Positions 11,405 to 24,906 of a stretch of DNA of 64,000 nt are shown here, piece after piece. A program made the translations under genes and the position numbers. Numbering within the stretch: the stretch's first letter is position 1; the number at the start of each line of letters is the position of its first letter. The notes below the pieces were generated by a model. That model did not search any database. It saw only the letters and a list, made by a program, of their open reading frames with translations, and was not told the DNA's origin. The stretch spans positions 34,894,547-34,958,546 of the forward strand of contig OY987263.1 of assembly GCA_963920665.1 (NCBI GenBank), read 5' to 3'. The DNA comes from Straminergon stramineum. Its lineage: Eukaryota; Streptophyta; Bryopsida; Hypnales; Calliergonaceae.

Positions 11405-14400
11405 GGCTGACGTGTCGTAAACCACAACAGGTTTCTTTTAATGCCCAATTTTTTTTATTTTATAAAAAATTTGCATATTTTTGCTTATATCTTTGTACAA
11501 ATTACAGCAGTTACATTCATTCAATCAAATTGGTCGTATATTAACCATAAATTCAAATTAGATCATATTTTAAGTTTTTTCTTTCAAAAATTCAAGCAAT
11601 ACATTGGATGAATGAGAAGCTATTTGGATGGTTGCATTTTAATGTGTTTTTGTTACAAACCTCCTACTATGGACTCCAATTAAGAATACAAAAATATACC
11701 TATTCACAAAAATGCTTTTACAAAGTGTTAAAATCACTTAACTATAAAGAGAGATCAATCTCCAAAGAGAGTTCTCCTTACCCCCAAGCTCCTTCTTATA
11801 TAATAGAGACTATCAGTAGTAGAAGATTATTAATCCTTAAGATAGACTAGAACTTATTTTCTACTTTTAGCTTTCTATTATTGTTTCTATTTAAAACCAT
11901 ACATTGAAGTGAAAGCTTTAGTCATATTTAGAAGTATTCTAAGCATGAATTCATATCTTATCCAAATCTTGATCTTCTACTTGGAGTTGTCTAACTCCAA
12001 CTTCTATCATAGTTGTTTTTATTTAGGAGTTGTCTTGCTCCATTGCTTTATCTAATATACTTGTCATCCACATGGATTTATTGATGCCTAAATCCATATT
12101 TTATTTTGAGTTATCTATCACCAAACACTCTTACTAATGCATTTGTCCATCAAAGATTATGACACATTCAATCCTCATAAAGTAGTTCATCCATTATAGG
12201 TTATGACAAAGATTATGACAATTTTCTACTCATACAATGAAGAGAAGAAGAGAACAATTCAATTCTAATTTTATAACAAAGTATGAATTTGTTATGAACC
12301 TTTAAAGTGCTAAGTGGAAGCATAAAACAAATGTACTTTTTGTTGCATTCCAATAAAATTGGAGGCTACTATTATAGGTACCATTAGTATTAGGGTTACT
12401 TCTTACAACCATGTTTCTAATTGTGAACCTCTAATAACATTCTAGATCTCCATTATTTTTTATTAAATTTTAGTACTATATGTGGACTACTTTCAAGTAC
12501 CTTCAATTGAAGTACTATATGCAAAACTTGGGTTGTATAGATTGTAAAAAATTTGTGTTTAAAGTAAGGAAAACAATTTTTTTTGCACCTTACTTGACTA
12601 GATTATTTGACTTTGAACCTTCTTAATTAAAAAATTTTGCACTACAAAATTTGAATTAAAATTTTTTATAATGAGGAATCAATTTGAGAGTCTAGAAAAT
12701 AAAATAAAAATAAAATAAAAATAATTTTTCATTCTTAAAAGAATAAATCATGTAGCATTAGGTACAAGAAAGATAGAAAATTTTTAATTGATTAATAGCT
12801 CTAAGATGAAATTAGAACACAAAGAAGAAAAAAGATAACTCTATTCTAAAAGAATGGCATGAATGACTCAACTATTTAAGCCTCAAGGATTTAGATGGTG
12901 AAATTCCATTCTTGATGCCTTGGTTAGGAAATAGACCCTCTATTAATAAACTGACATATTTCTTTCCCTGAGAAATTCTTAGGTCCCTATATGAAGACAA
13001 AGTAGGTGGGAGAATTATGGTGGTAAGCACCGTGCCAATATCCAGGTTAGAAACTCATGACCACCTGACCCGTGTGCCAAGACCAAAGCCACTGAGTCAA
13101 AGCCATACACTATAAAAAAAACGTGCCTTTTTTATACGTTATCATCAAACAAGTATGCTTTTCAAAATAATAGTACAAAGATAAGATTGCAACCATGGAA
13201 GGTAGAATTCTATTGGATGTTCCAAAAAAAGTGTGGATGTCACAGGCAAAACAAGTTCATGTCTTGAGCGATAGGAATGTTCTCTAAGACATTGGAAAAA
13301 ACATAGGCATGTTTTGTACAACATCCAAGAAAACATAGACCTACCATGTTGGCAAGGGGGGTCAATTTTACTATAGGTAAGTTTCTAGAAGTTACTAGGG
13401 GTTGAGGTATTTTCATGTATAGTTGCCAAATACGGTATACTATATATGGTATACAAAGTATGATGTATTGTATACTCTATATTATGTACTATATATGGCA
13501 TATAATGTATTGTATAATGTGTGTGGTTTATTATGTATAGTATATGTCTAAGTTGATATCACAAAATGTCAAGATGTTAAAGTTGATGTCTCAAAAAACT
13601 AAGACATGCACATCAAGTATGTCTTAGAGGACATTGTTTGTGACATTTTCATGTCTCCATAGACATGTCATAACACATAGTGGATGCTACATGATGTTCA
13701 AAAGAATTAACCTTGTGTCATAATTGACACTCGAAAAAACATGTGTGTGTCACAGCGGATGTCCAAACAGACAAGACTTAGGGTACAATGGATTCGCCAC
13801 GTTATGAATTTTCATTTGCCACATTATGTTCTACGTCAGCAAAGGACTAGATGAAAAAGTTGTTGATATGGGCATTACCCACCCACACGGCGATGAGTGG
13901 TTGCCACATGGTGCTCTTCTGGCACCTTTTTCGACCATGTCTAAGCAAATTTCGTACAAAAAACGTAGCCTGTTTTCTTAGATTTTCGCATGTTTTTGTT
14001 GCATCAATCTAAATGGATTTTGTTGGACATCTGCAAAGGCATGCATGATGTTAGAAAAAACGCATTTCCATATTCCTTAACTTGTTAGAAAACCTAGGGG
14101 TTTAGGGTAGTGATAAGTGCCTCTAAAATGAAAACACACTAATTCCCATGGTGAAATTGTTCTAAAAATCATTGGAACTTTTTTATTTGAAAAAGTGTAA
14201 AAATTGAGCTCTAAAGCACATCTTCTCCATTATTTTTCCCATCAAAAAAATGCTTTGAATTGATTGCCTACAAAACAAGATGGTCTATAACTAGTTTCTC
14301 ATCATTCATTAATCCAAATGGAATGAATAAAAGCTTCCCATATAGACAAAAATATGGTTTAGAAGAATTTTTTTTTAATTATTTCAAGTTTTTGTGAATT

Positions 14401-15588
14401 TCTATTTTCACTTGGCGTAGTGAAATTAGTACAAAGAGTGGCATAACTTTTGCTCTTGGTCACTGATTGAAAAGAAAAATTATATTCCTTGGAATCTAAT
14501 GTATTGTTCTATCTTTAAAAAAATTCAAAAAATTATGACAAAAATTGAGATTGTGGAAGCCTATCTAAAATCCATTTTGTTTGTTGTGGAAACAATGGGA
14601 CTTTTAGGGTTAAAAAACAATCGAGCATTGGTTTGGATGAATGAGAATTTTGCGGTAAAAAAAAGGCCTTGAAAAATCTCTATTTTGGACATCAAGGCAC
14701 TATGGGGTAAGGGCCTTCACCTTGAAGTGTTGCTAAGCCTTTCAAAGTGTGTTATTCCTACCAAAAAAAAGAGCATGGGCTTATAATTATCTCCAATGAA
14801 GAATTTTTTTTCAAAAGTGAACTATATAGATGTTTAAAGGGCTTGCTTATTAGTGTGTGTACAATTTTGAGAGTGAAATTGCATTGTAGTTGTGAGATTA
14901 TAACAAGAGAAATGTATCTATCCTAATTTTAGTATGTTGTCCCTCTTGACACAATGTTAGAGAATTTGCATATAAAAACTTTTGAAATTGAAGGTGACAT
15001 GAACAACTAAGAAATTGTGTTATTGCATGAAAATGCACTTCCAAAATCCTTAAGTTAAAATAAAGAGATATCAAACTCATTACACAATCCACCTTGCAAT
15101 TATTGAAATGCAATTTTTTTTATGATTAGAAATTGCAAATAACTCCAAATTAACACTTGGATGTTGAAATTTTCAATGGTACATATCATGAAAATACTTT
15201 GATCTTTCCATTAGGACCATTGTCCAAGCAAATGGATAAGAACATTTTTTTAGATCTTAATTAAATCAAGTCAAATTGGCAAACATTGCTCAAAGCTGGG
15301 AAATGATGTAAAATTGGCAAGCTTTATTCTTCCACCAATGGTACATGCATTTCAAGACCTCTCAAGAATCATTAGTTCACCTTCAAAACTACCCTTAAGT
15401 TTTTTTAAATGGTCAAAGGAATTTAATTGCCTACACAAAAAATAAGCCTGAAATTTTAGATTGACCACATATGATTGGTTAGGCAGCTATGGGTTATAAG
15501 AGTTGCCTAATTCTGGGATGCCGATAAATTTGTAAAAGTTGTGCATCTCTACAGTAGTTCAAGAGAACTACAATAGTGTTGGGGATAT
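11405..15588. other. Gene-free, AT-rich repeat relics
   Basis: Nothing coding is supported over about 4.2 kb. Seen: a diverged copy of the 200-335 repeat at about 11450-11625; (AAAAT)n at about 12705-12725; an alternating pyrimidine/purine stretch rich in GTATAC and TATATG at 13430-13550; scattered TTTAGGG words near 14095 and 14605 that may be worn element ends. Confidence 0.5.
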
Positions 15589-15958
15589 TTAACCCTTGAA
15601 GGACGTTGTGAACGTTTTTTGTCTAATGGATGACAAAATTTTCATTTGTAGAATGTAAGAAGCCCATTTTTCATCCATTTTATTTTTGAATGTGATAGTA
15701 GAGTTGGGTTGCATCATATAAGGCAGAAAATAGCGTCATTGACTTCTTTCATATTTTTAGGTAGCTTATTGAGTTCACAGATTCATGTACACGGTGGTGG
15801 TTCCTTGTTGCCCTCCTTGCAAATTGCCATGAGGGCAATATGGAATGATCACTTATACAACTCATGAATAGTGCTTTTCCTCATGGTCAACCTTGGCACT
15901 ACCTACTATTCACAGCCCGCTTTTGTCTACGGTGACCTGCCTGTCGTTCAAGGGTTAA
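15589..15958. mobile_element. TTAA-ended MITE (370 bp)
   Basis: The ends are TTAACCCTTGAAGGACG and, inverted, TTAACCCTTGAACGACAG. TTAA is at both limits. The interior word TTTTTTGTCTAATGGATGAC recurs in diverged form near 3660 and 56255. It is non-coding. Confidence 0.65.
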
Positions 15959-17907
15959 TCACTTGACAAGAGTTTGAAGCTATCAGTTGCTAAAAACTTG
16001 CCAAATAGACACAAACAAGATTTCAAAAATGCAAGCCTCTAATTTCTAAATAAATTGAGGTTAATCCCTCATCGTTCAAGGGGACAAAAAGTGTGCTCAC
16101 ATTGTTTGGCAATCAAATTCAAAGTGCTATTACTTCTACATCCAATGTCCAAATTCAATAAAACTTGTTGAAAAAGTTGACTAGTTTCATTGGTAAAATT
16201 TTCAGATCAATACAAGATTTCTTGAGTTTTTAAGAGCCCTTCAAAGTTCACAGGTTCAATTTGAGTTCACCACATTGCATTTTGATGGTTGCAACTTCGG
16301 GGGCTTGTAACTTTTTCATAAAATGTTTTTTTCAATAAAATTTGTTGTTTATCTTAAGGTCTACTTATTGTGGTAAAATTTTCATGTCAATCTAAGTTAT
16401 TTTGAATGTTTGGGAGCAATTCGAAGTTCAAAATCTAGAGATTTTTGCATTATAGTGAACTTCCGTGGCTTATAACTTCCTCATACGTGGTCCGTTTTCA
16501 ATAATTTTTGTTGGAAAAGTTTTACATACTAGTCTAGTTTGTGTGGTTAAAATTTCATATCAATACAAGAGGTAATGAGTGACTAAGAAGCATTTTAGTA
16601 GAGGGAGGTTCAACCATAGATGTGATTTTTTCTACTTTTTTCACTGTTTTTTGACATTTCAAAACAATTTTGCAGACACAATGAGTCATTGGAATGATGT
16701 TTTTTTTCCACTAGAGTGTTTGTCTTTTGGTTTTGAATCACTCTGTAGTTTAAGGTTTTTTCATTTGAGTAGGTTTAGAAATCAAATTTCACCTATAAAT
16801 GTGTTTTTAAGAAAATTTCAGCATCTTTTTTCAACACTAAAACATTATAATCATTCAATCTATACGGTCAAATCACCCCAAATTTATTTCACACCATCTA
16901 CAAACATTCCCACTACAAGATTGTACAATTGAGATTTTCATACTTCACTAAGATTTAGGCTTTTAGCACTTGAAAAGCAAGGATGCTTCTACACATGTTT
17001 GGACTTTGGTCAATGAGGGGTTAAGCTTGGCTTGGATTGAGTTGATTACCTTGTTGAGATTAAGGTTCTATAAAAGTCAACGAAACAATGCAGACTATCC
17101 AAAGCATTCAAAGTTGCAACAAGCAAAAAGTGCAGAAAGAGATTCATTAAAGGAGGCAACCCATTCTTGATCACCATCCCATTTTGACGTCAAAGGGTGG
17201 AGCATTGTCAATCAGGAGGTGATTAACATAATTAATATTGGCATACTTCCCGATGCAATTGTAGCCCACTATGATTGGCTACAAGACTCTCAATATAACA
17301 ACCCTTGTTGGATTTTGCAAAATTGCAACCAACCCTTGGTAAAAAATTGGAAGGTCTATATGACCAATATGGGTGGAATAAAATCTTCAGTTGAAAAATT
17401 CATAGTAATTCTCTTTTGAGAAATATAAATCTGAAAAATTATGGAAACCTCATGAACTCTATTTGTGCACATGGGAAAATTTCCCCACTATTGAAACCTC
17501 CCTTACACATACATGTATCTACTTAAGTGGTCAAAAATGGGTTGTCTCCCTTAAGTTTGTGTTATTCTAAAGTGCTAAAGCAATGATTATATACCTTACC
17601 ATTTGTGATACAAACTATGGACAAGTATAAAATGAGATAGCAACTTTCTTGTCTCTAATAAAATTGCAACCATTGAGGATGCATTAGCTTTGAGCAAATT
17701 GTCAGCCCTAATCTAACCCAACCAAGCAATATGAGACTACCAATCAATCTACACACTCTCACATGAAAGATGTTAGCAATCCAAGATTGCTCACACCACA
17801 AACACAATGAACAATCCATAAAAGATGTTAGACGACCATAGAAAACCAAACATGTAGTCAACAACAAAAACATCAACCAATACCAAATAACACCCAAATA
17901 TGGTAAT
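15959..17907. other. Gene-free stretch left of the copia element
   Basis: No gene is supported. The 117-codon plus frame at 16579-16932 is Phe-rich and without domain features. The segment includes a worn tandem array (separate entry). Confidence 0.5.
16185..16575. repeat. Diverged tandem repeat, about 170-180 bp unit
   Basis: The phrase TGGTAAAATTTTCA-ATCAATACAAG appears with changes at about 16191, 16371 and 16541, each followed by a similar downstream block (CTTCAAAGTTCA / ATTCGAAGTTCAAA). This gives roughly two and a half copies. Confidence 0.55.
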
Positions 17908-18114
17908 AATTAATGACAGTTCTCCTCAATGATAGTCGTACAGTTAGATTATTCATTAGTTGTATGGTAGCTCATTATCTTGTACATATTTAAAGCCTTG
18001 TGCTTCTCTGTTTAATCAAGTTGTGAAGCTTAAGTATGTATGTGTGTGTCTTGGTTTAGTTTGTGTATTCTAGTGTAGTGTATTGATGATGTTATCTTTG
18101 AAGTATCTTGAACA
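17908..18114 (+). repeat. Copia 5' LTR
   Basis: 207 bp, aligned along its length with 28518-28724. Its start has decayed (AATTAATGA against TGTTAATGA in the right LTR). It ends in CTTGAACA. Confidence 0.85.
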
Positions 18115-18126
18115 TAGTATCAGAGC
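18115..18126 (+). promoter_or_regulatory. Primer-binding site (initiator Met-tRNA type)
   Basis: TAGTATCAGAGC directly after the LTR differs by one base from TGGTATCAGAGC, which is complementary to the 3' end of plant initiator Met-tRNA and is the usual primer site of Ty1/copia elements. Confidence 0.85.
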
Positions 18127-18266
18127 AATGTCATTGAGTCTTGAAAGATTGCTTTAGTATTCCGTATATGATCTCATATGTTTGTTTGTTGATTACTGTA
18201 AGCACCAAAAGACCTGAATACAAAACATTTTTTGACTACTTGATTCCTGGTGTAGTTAGATAACTA

Positions 18267-18268
18267 CT

Positions 18269-18308
<40 letters not shown>

Positions 18309-18310
18309 TT
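18267..18310. repeat. Microsatellite (TTTC)n
   Basis: About ten tandem TTTC units lie in the copia leader between the primer site and gag. Confidence 0.95.
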
Positions 18311-18328
18311 CCTATACATCTAGTACCA

Positions 18329-18460
18329 TGTCAAAAGATAACTTGATTCTAGAGGAAGCTAAACTTTTTGGTTCATTGAACTTCCATTTATAGCAATATA
18401 TGCTAATTGGAATCGCCAAGAAAGAAAAGCTATAGTTGATACTCTCTGACTAGTAGTTTG
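18329..18460 (+). pseudogene. Copia gag, N-terminal fragment
   Basis: From ATG 18329 the frame reads MSKDNLILEEAKLFGSLNF and continues with stops into QYMLIGIAKKEKL. The layout fits the start of copia gag (an L-x-G-x-N-F-x-x-W-like block followed by a short helix). It is separated from the rest of gag at 22100 by foreign sequence. Confidence 0.55.
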
Positions 18461-18559
18461 TAGCGTAGGAAAAAGCTTAGGAAACCAAACCCAAGGAATC
18501 CTCTAGTGGTGGTTCTTTCATTTGGAAAAAGTCCAATAGTCTATCGTTTTGTATCTAAG

Positions 18560-21500
18560 CCTCAAAGATCACATTTATTGTAAGAAATCACTCAATTTTG
18601 ATAAGAAAATGTGAAAAATTTTATAAATTAATTTTAGGGAATGTCTAGGGATTTCTCTAGCTGATTCTAATAACAATCCAATTCCCATGGATATAGACTC
18701 ACAATATACTATCCCGGTCTTACACTCAAATTCTAATGTCAATTTGTCAAGGATATGTCAAATAGTCATGGCTCTTGTTCTATCGACCTAATCAAGCCCA
18801 CAAAATTTGTATACATTCCTTAATTACCTTTCCAATTTAATTTATTGTCAATTGGTCCAATGTGCAAAACATCCTAAAGTAAAGATTAGTCATGTTAAAT
18901 TATGTTTTGGTCAAATGGTCTTGTCATCTTTCCTTCTTCCAATTTTCCAATAGTGAATCAATTGATCCCAGGTCCACATATTGCATTTATAATTTCACAA
19001 TTTGCTACTTAATCAAATTGTTTCACTAAACTACTACAATATCTAATTCTATCTATCTATAATGAGTTGTCAAAATTGTCCAAACTTTCACATAATATCA
19101 CATCAAAAGATACACAGAGATTCTATCTACAACAAAGGATCTTGTTCCTTATTTCTCTTGCATCAAAAACTTGTCACACAATGTCAATTTGCTATTTTGA
19201 TACCAATTTAACCGCAAGATAATTTGACTATACTTTAATTCTATAACCAAAGCATTTAGACCATCAACTTAATGAAACACACCTACTGATTTGATCAAAT
19301 AGGTTTAGTTCTTTCATCATAGACTAATGGAATTCTCCATTAATTACAGCCAAAAATATTTTATCGATTATTTCATCTCTATTATTCTCATTTTCATTTA
19401 ATTTGACTATGATGACACACTCTCATGCACACCGAGTCAATTACACAAAATATTTCAATACCCACTCTTGGGTATCCATTGAACACAAAGAATCATTATA
19501 ATCAAAACTTTAAACAATTAGATATCAACAATTTTTGTTGGACTATTAGACATGACAACAGGAACCTGAGGCCAATCATTGGCTAGATCAAATTTATTAC
19601 AGACTTAATCTTCTTGTGTAAAAGCTCTCTTATAGACAATTAAAAATCAAACACCACAACTTCATACTCTCACAACAAATTTTGATAGAGTTTCCATTAA
19701 GACTCATAGTTCAAATCTAACCCACAAACTGAAACCAATTACTAGTAATTTGACTACTTCATAAATTAATAAAAATTAATTGTAATGAAAGAATTAATTG
19801 AACCCTTGACTATTAGACAAATTCAGAGAACAATTGTCAATCCCTGGCTAATTGATCTTAACATCAAGTATTACCAATCACTAGCCACTTAAGAAATATC
19901 TACTCTAAAATAAACCCAATTGTCAAAATGAAACTATTACAAAAATCAACAAGAACAATTCTTTGACAATTGGACCGCTCGACAAAACAGTAGGAAAAAT
20001 TTGAGCTCAAAAAAGGTTGTCTAAGGGTTGGTTCCCTAGACTGTGAACCTTTTGACTGTTGTCTAGAATACTAAATAATTAAAAAATGAAAGAATAATTT
20101 TTAAAATTAACTCGTAAACACATTGACGTCCATTTTCTAGACAATGAATAGATTGAAACTCCACTTTCATCCTCCTAACTACTTGGATGAAAGTTATTTT
20201 AATTTGTGAAGATACATTATCAAGTTGCTATGCTATCTAAGGGCTGGATTTGGTGTTACTAGAGTTCATATTTTTCTAAAATTACAAATGTGCAAGTATG
20301 TCAAGTGGTCAAACTGCATTGACTTTAGTTCAAAACTGGATTAGCCAAAATGAGGTCATAGATAAGAAGAATACAAAAATTTCAAAAAATCACTATATGA
20401 AGAGAACTTCATTTCAAATCCATTCCAACAAATTTTATTCAAAAAATGATAATATTTTACTTGCAATCGAATTTTGAAGGAATTTTGGAATTTCTCTTTC
20501 AAAATTTATAAAAAAGTATAAGTGATAGCATTGGTAAATCTAACCATATAGATGGAATCTACAAATTAAACTCTATAACTTTTATTTGCATTTCAATTCC
20601 AAAATATGCTTCCAAGTAGTACTTTCTAATGATTTTTCTCAAATTGTCATTTCTAGAGATGAATTTGGACGTTTAGGGGTTAAAAAATAATTTTAAAATT
20701 AAAAAATTAAAAAATTAAAAATAATAATAATAACTTTAATAATAACTTTAATAAAAAATACAAAAAAACAATAAAATAATCATAGCCCGATGTAGCACTA
20801 GTAGAATAGTAGTGCCACATCAAATATTTGATAGTTTTCTAGCTTTTGTAATTTCGGATTTATTTTAGTAAAGAAAAAAAATTCTATAAATTTTTTTTTT
20901 AACATTTTTAAAAATTGTCCCTATAGCCTACAAGTCCTTCAAGCCCTATAGTTCACTGAATTTAAAATTAAATTTAAAAATTAATCAATCAATTAATTTT
21001 TTCCATGTATCTAGCTGGTGTTCTCCGCTACTCGGGAATTGATAGCCTTTTTATGAGCTCAAACTTTTGCTAATGTATGTTAAAACAACTACAGCGTGTT
21101 GACCAATTATTTAGTTGATAGGCACTTACAATACATTTCTCTTTCAACTTTTCAGTCTTGTAACTTGATTCCCAATGTTCATTCTTTGATTATTGGTTCA
21201 TAAACAACAATTTTGTGCTCCAAGGATTTGACAACCACTATTCTCCAAATAGCAAAGACCAAAGAAATAATCCTTTGCTAATTGATTCAATTGCCCAAAT
21301 AAAGCCAATCCGTGGCTAATAACTCAAATACTAAAATTGCCAATCCTTAGCTTCTCTACTTTACTCCTCGGTTGCACTCATTGTCTATTTGACCTTACAA
21401 CACACTTTCTCTCTCAAACAATTTGACAAGAATTGATACCAATTGATTTTAAGTACTTCACTATTTGACTTCAACAATAATAATCAAAACAATTGTAACA

Positions 21501-22080
21501 ACAAGGAACTCACACACAAATAGATTGAGGCGAAAGAAAACGACAACGCCAATCCCTAGTTAAATGTCCAAAAACTCTAACTACACCTAATCATTGGCAA
21601 CATCAAAGAATACAAATACACGCATAGATTGATAGCCAAAAAAAATGTTCGTTTGAAGAAAACACACGTACACATACATTGGAGACAAGGGCAAGCAATC
21701 GCTGTGAGCTGAGAGAGAGAAAAGAGAAAGATGATTTGTCCTTATACTTTCTTGGCTGTAACCAACTAGAAGTTTAGTCTATTTGTCTAACCAACTGTAA
21801 CTTCCCTAATTGGTTGTTTATTAGTCCTTTTCACATTAACATTAGGGCTTTTTTTATGGTGAAATTTTGTTAGATTTGTTAGAATTTGACCATTGTGAAT
21901 TTGTCCCTCTAAAATCTAGCTTGTGCTATGAAGCCAATACATGGGACACTAGTCTAAAAAAAAGCCTTGATTAACATGTATATTTGACTTCATTCACACA
22001 CTATACTTTAACTTCTAATTAACTTTGGCTATTTTGTTTTACTTCTATTTATAAAAGCTTCAAAAATTCTCAAAAATTCT
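18560..22080. other. Non-coding insertion inside copia gag, AATTG-rich
   Basis: About 3.5 kb without reading frames separates two parts of gag. It is AT-rich and unusually rich in CAATTTGAC, CAATTGG and CCAATCC words, a vocabulary shared with 22930-24110, 28780-29390 and 53230-54600. It is probably a nested retroelement leader or LTR that has lost its coding part. Exact borders and target duplication are not visible. Confidence 0.4.
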
Positions 22081-22099
22081 ATCTATACAATTCTACCTC

Positions 22100-22604
22100 T
22101 GGCTCAAAGAAGATAGTCTTAGATGATTCACCTAGTGATGAATCTGATGAAGATAGATCAGAACGTCTGATGTACATTATAACAATGTCCATCAAGCTAG
22201 CACTTCTTACTCAACTCACAAAGTTTCAAGACCCCAAAAGTCTATGGGAATCATTGTGTAGATCGTTTGAAGTAGATAAAGACAATTGCAAGTTCGATCT
22301 CAAAAATAGACTAACTCTCATTCCTTTCTCAAAGAGTTCTAGTGTAGAAGTCTATTTTTCACAATTCAAACAAACTTTGGCTCAGTTATCCACAATTGGA
22401 GTCAAGATTGACGACTTAGATCTTGTGCAAATTGTCATGAAATCCTTACTTGATAGCTTTGACTACTGGTTGCAAAATTATACTAGCTCAAGAAGTTTCC
22501 CAACACTTGATCAACTACAAGCTTGCTTGATGTTGGAAGAAAGTAGTAGACAGTTACTATTTGGGGGCAAGCAATCAATTACACAAACCATCTCTGATAA
22601 TTAA
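22100..22604 (+). pseudogene. Copia gag, central part (UBN2-like)
   Basis: The open frame 22170-22604 reads LTKFQDPKSLWESLCRSFE, then LKNRLTLIPFSKSSSVEVYF and DDLDLVQIVMKSLLDSFDYW. These are the gag W-x-x-L, L-x-x-L-x-x-L-x-x-x-x-x-x-S-V-x-x-Y and I-x-x-x-L-L-x-S-L/F blocks typical of copia-type gag (UBN2 family). It lacks its start because of the insertion at 18560-22080. Confidence 0.75.
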
Positions 22605-22709
22605 GCTCTTTACTTTCGCAACAACTACTCTTCTCAACAGACTAACCAATCAAGATGATACCTCAGAGTTGGACAATCGAATTAGAACCAGATCATTCGA
22701 TATCAAGGT

Positions 22710-22919
22710 TTGAACTCTAACAATGCCAATCAAGGCATTAGGTGCTTTTATCATGGGCGTTTTGGTCACCCAAAAGATATGTGTCCCAAACGCTTAGTTG
22801 ACATGAGGAAACTTAAAGGCGACTTCTTGAAGAAGGATAATGACCGAATTGGAAACTATCCTATTAGTATAATAAGTTCGTTCCAAGGGAGATGGTCAAG
22901 TAGAATATTTCTATGCTAA
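22710..22919 (+). pseudogene. Copia nucleocapsid zinc knuckle, damaged
   Basis: IRCFYHGRFGHPKDMCPK shows the C-x2-C-x4-H-x4-C knuckle with the second Cys replaced by His (C-x2-H-x4-H-x4-C). It is in a different frame from the gag part before it, after stops at about 22604-22710. Confidence 0.7.
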
Positions 22920-22929
22920 TAGGTTCTAT

Positions 22930-24110
22930 ATCTAAAATCAAATATCTTGACTTATTCAATAACCCAACTTGGAATTCCAAACCCCAAAACATAACTACAA
23001 CGATACTACAAACCCAATTTGGATGTTGACTTAAATTAGTACAAGTCACATTCCATCAAACACACCAATTTAGCTTAAATATTCTATTATTTTTATTTCT
23101 AAATTGGTGATTAAATCACCGTTACAATCAATGTTTCCTCTTAGCAATCTCCAATCCGCTCTACTCTTTGCTTCACAACAATCCAACTTGGAACATTCTC
23201 CACACTCATTCTCATCACCCAAACATACATTTTTATTTTTATTTCTTATTTTATTTTAATTTTTCTCTTTATCCTAGTTGGAATACTTAATTCTCCTCAC
23301 TACAACTTCCAACTAGGTTCTCATAAATCTCCGATTAGATTACTTCGCCATCTTCTTCACAGCACAACCACCACATATTTAAATTCCACTTTAACACATA
23401 ATCTTCTCAATTTTCAGTCCTTCCCAACTAGGACACAAACATCTCCATCTTGAACCATACAGACACATTCCTCAATTAAATCAATTAACACACACAATCA
23501 CACATAAAACTCCAAATTGACATGAGCATTCCCTCACTCACAAACACAACCATGCACACATAAAATAAACTCAAATACACAACACTACTTGGTTGGGACT
23601 CCAACTGGAACTCTCATCAGTGGGTAAAGACAAATGAAATAAAAATCAGACCAAATAGGAATTCCAAACTTGGTAGTTACCAAATTGGAAGTGACAACCC
23701 AACCACCGGTTAACTACCAAATTGGAACTGCACAAGCAACTGTCTAACTACACAAAAAATCCCAAATTGGAATTAACTCTCAAAATAGCCAACTGGACTA
23801 TACACTCACCCCACATACAATCTGACTTGGCATAAACATCACCCAATTTGGATGACACATTAAAAAATTTGGAACTTGGTTGGACAGCCAGACCACTCCA
23901 ATTAGGAAACCAACTACCCAAACTAACACATACATATCCAACATTCATTCACCATCCAATAACACACCAAATAGAATTCAATCAGCCTAAGAAATCACAC
24001 AATTAAGACAAACAATTCAGAAACAATAGGTCAAATACAATAAAAGACATATAAAAATCAACCAAAAATTTATAAACTTAAGTCCTAATTGGTATTCTAC
24101 ACGACTGAAG
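22930..24110. other. Non-coding insertion between zinc knuckle and protease
   Basis: About 1.2 kb without coding capacity, full of CCAAATTGGAA / AACTTGGAATTCC-like words. It splits the copia polyprotein. The composition matches the other AATTG-rich segments of the window. Confidence 0.4.
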
Positions 24111-24114
24111 AGCT

Positions 24115-24906
24115 AAACTCAGCATCAACTACTCAGCAAATGTTGCTTGTAACAATGAAAATTGGCCACAATCAGAGAATTGTGCGGTAATTGACACTAT
24201 AAAATCTACAAACGATGGAAATTATGCAATGTTTGAAGTAATGATCTCATCTCTGGATTTGAACAACTCAGAATCAGGTTGGTATCTAGATTTAGGAGCA
24301 ACTCAGCACATTAGTAACTGAGAAAAAAATTCTACTTTCGATGAGTTTAGTGGTGTTGGTAGTGTCAAAACAGCTAGATGACAGAGTCATCCCATTTCCG
24401 GTAAAGGAATTGTGCATTTCACATTCCCATCTAGAAAAATAAAGGATGTTCACTGTGTTTTGTATGTGCCTAGTTTACAAAAAAATTTGTTTTCAATTGG
24501 CTCATTTATTGACAAAGGCATGATTGCATTTTTTGATGAACACAAATGTATTATTTATAGCAAGAATCACAAGTAAGTTATAGCAAAAGGCACACACAAC
24601 AAGAAGAATGGACTTTATCAACTTACAACATTCAATCTAAATATTACAGCAGGGATTATTCAAACTGATATTGATATTGCTCGACTTTGGCATTATCGCT
24701 TGGGACATATTGAATTCAATCAACTTCACGATCTGGCATCAAGAAGCATAGTTTCAAGAAACCCGTATATTTCGGTTTACAATGAAGTATGTGTTGGCTA
24801 TCAAGCTGGTAAACAAATAAGGGAGAGTTTTCCACAACAAAGTCAATCCAGAGCTACACAACTACTGAAACTTTTGCATATGGATCTTTGCAAACCATTG
24901 CCCTAA
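24115..24906 (+). pseudogene. Copia protease and pre-integrase region
   Basis: GWYLDLGATQHISN (24277-24318) is the protease active-site region W-x-x-D-S-G-A-T/S-x-H with Ser replaced by Leu (DLG). Downstream are VHCVLYVPSLQKNLFSIG, a conserved copia block, and ARLWHYRLGHIEFNQL, the zinc-binding H-x-R-L-G-H of the GAG-pre-integrase domain. Stops at about 24319, 24380 and 24574 inactivate it. Confidence 0.85.

Noticed and set aside
16579..16932. 117-codon frame as a gene
   Set aside because: Low-complexity Phe/His/Ser sequence in AT-rich DNA with no conserved motif.
18115..18130. tRNA gene
   Set aside because: Only the primer-binding complement of a Met-tRNA end. No cloverleaf can be formed.
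18267..18310. CRISPR-like array
   Set aside because: Plain (TTTC)n microsatellite in a plant sequence.
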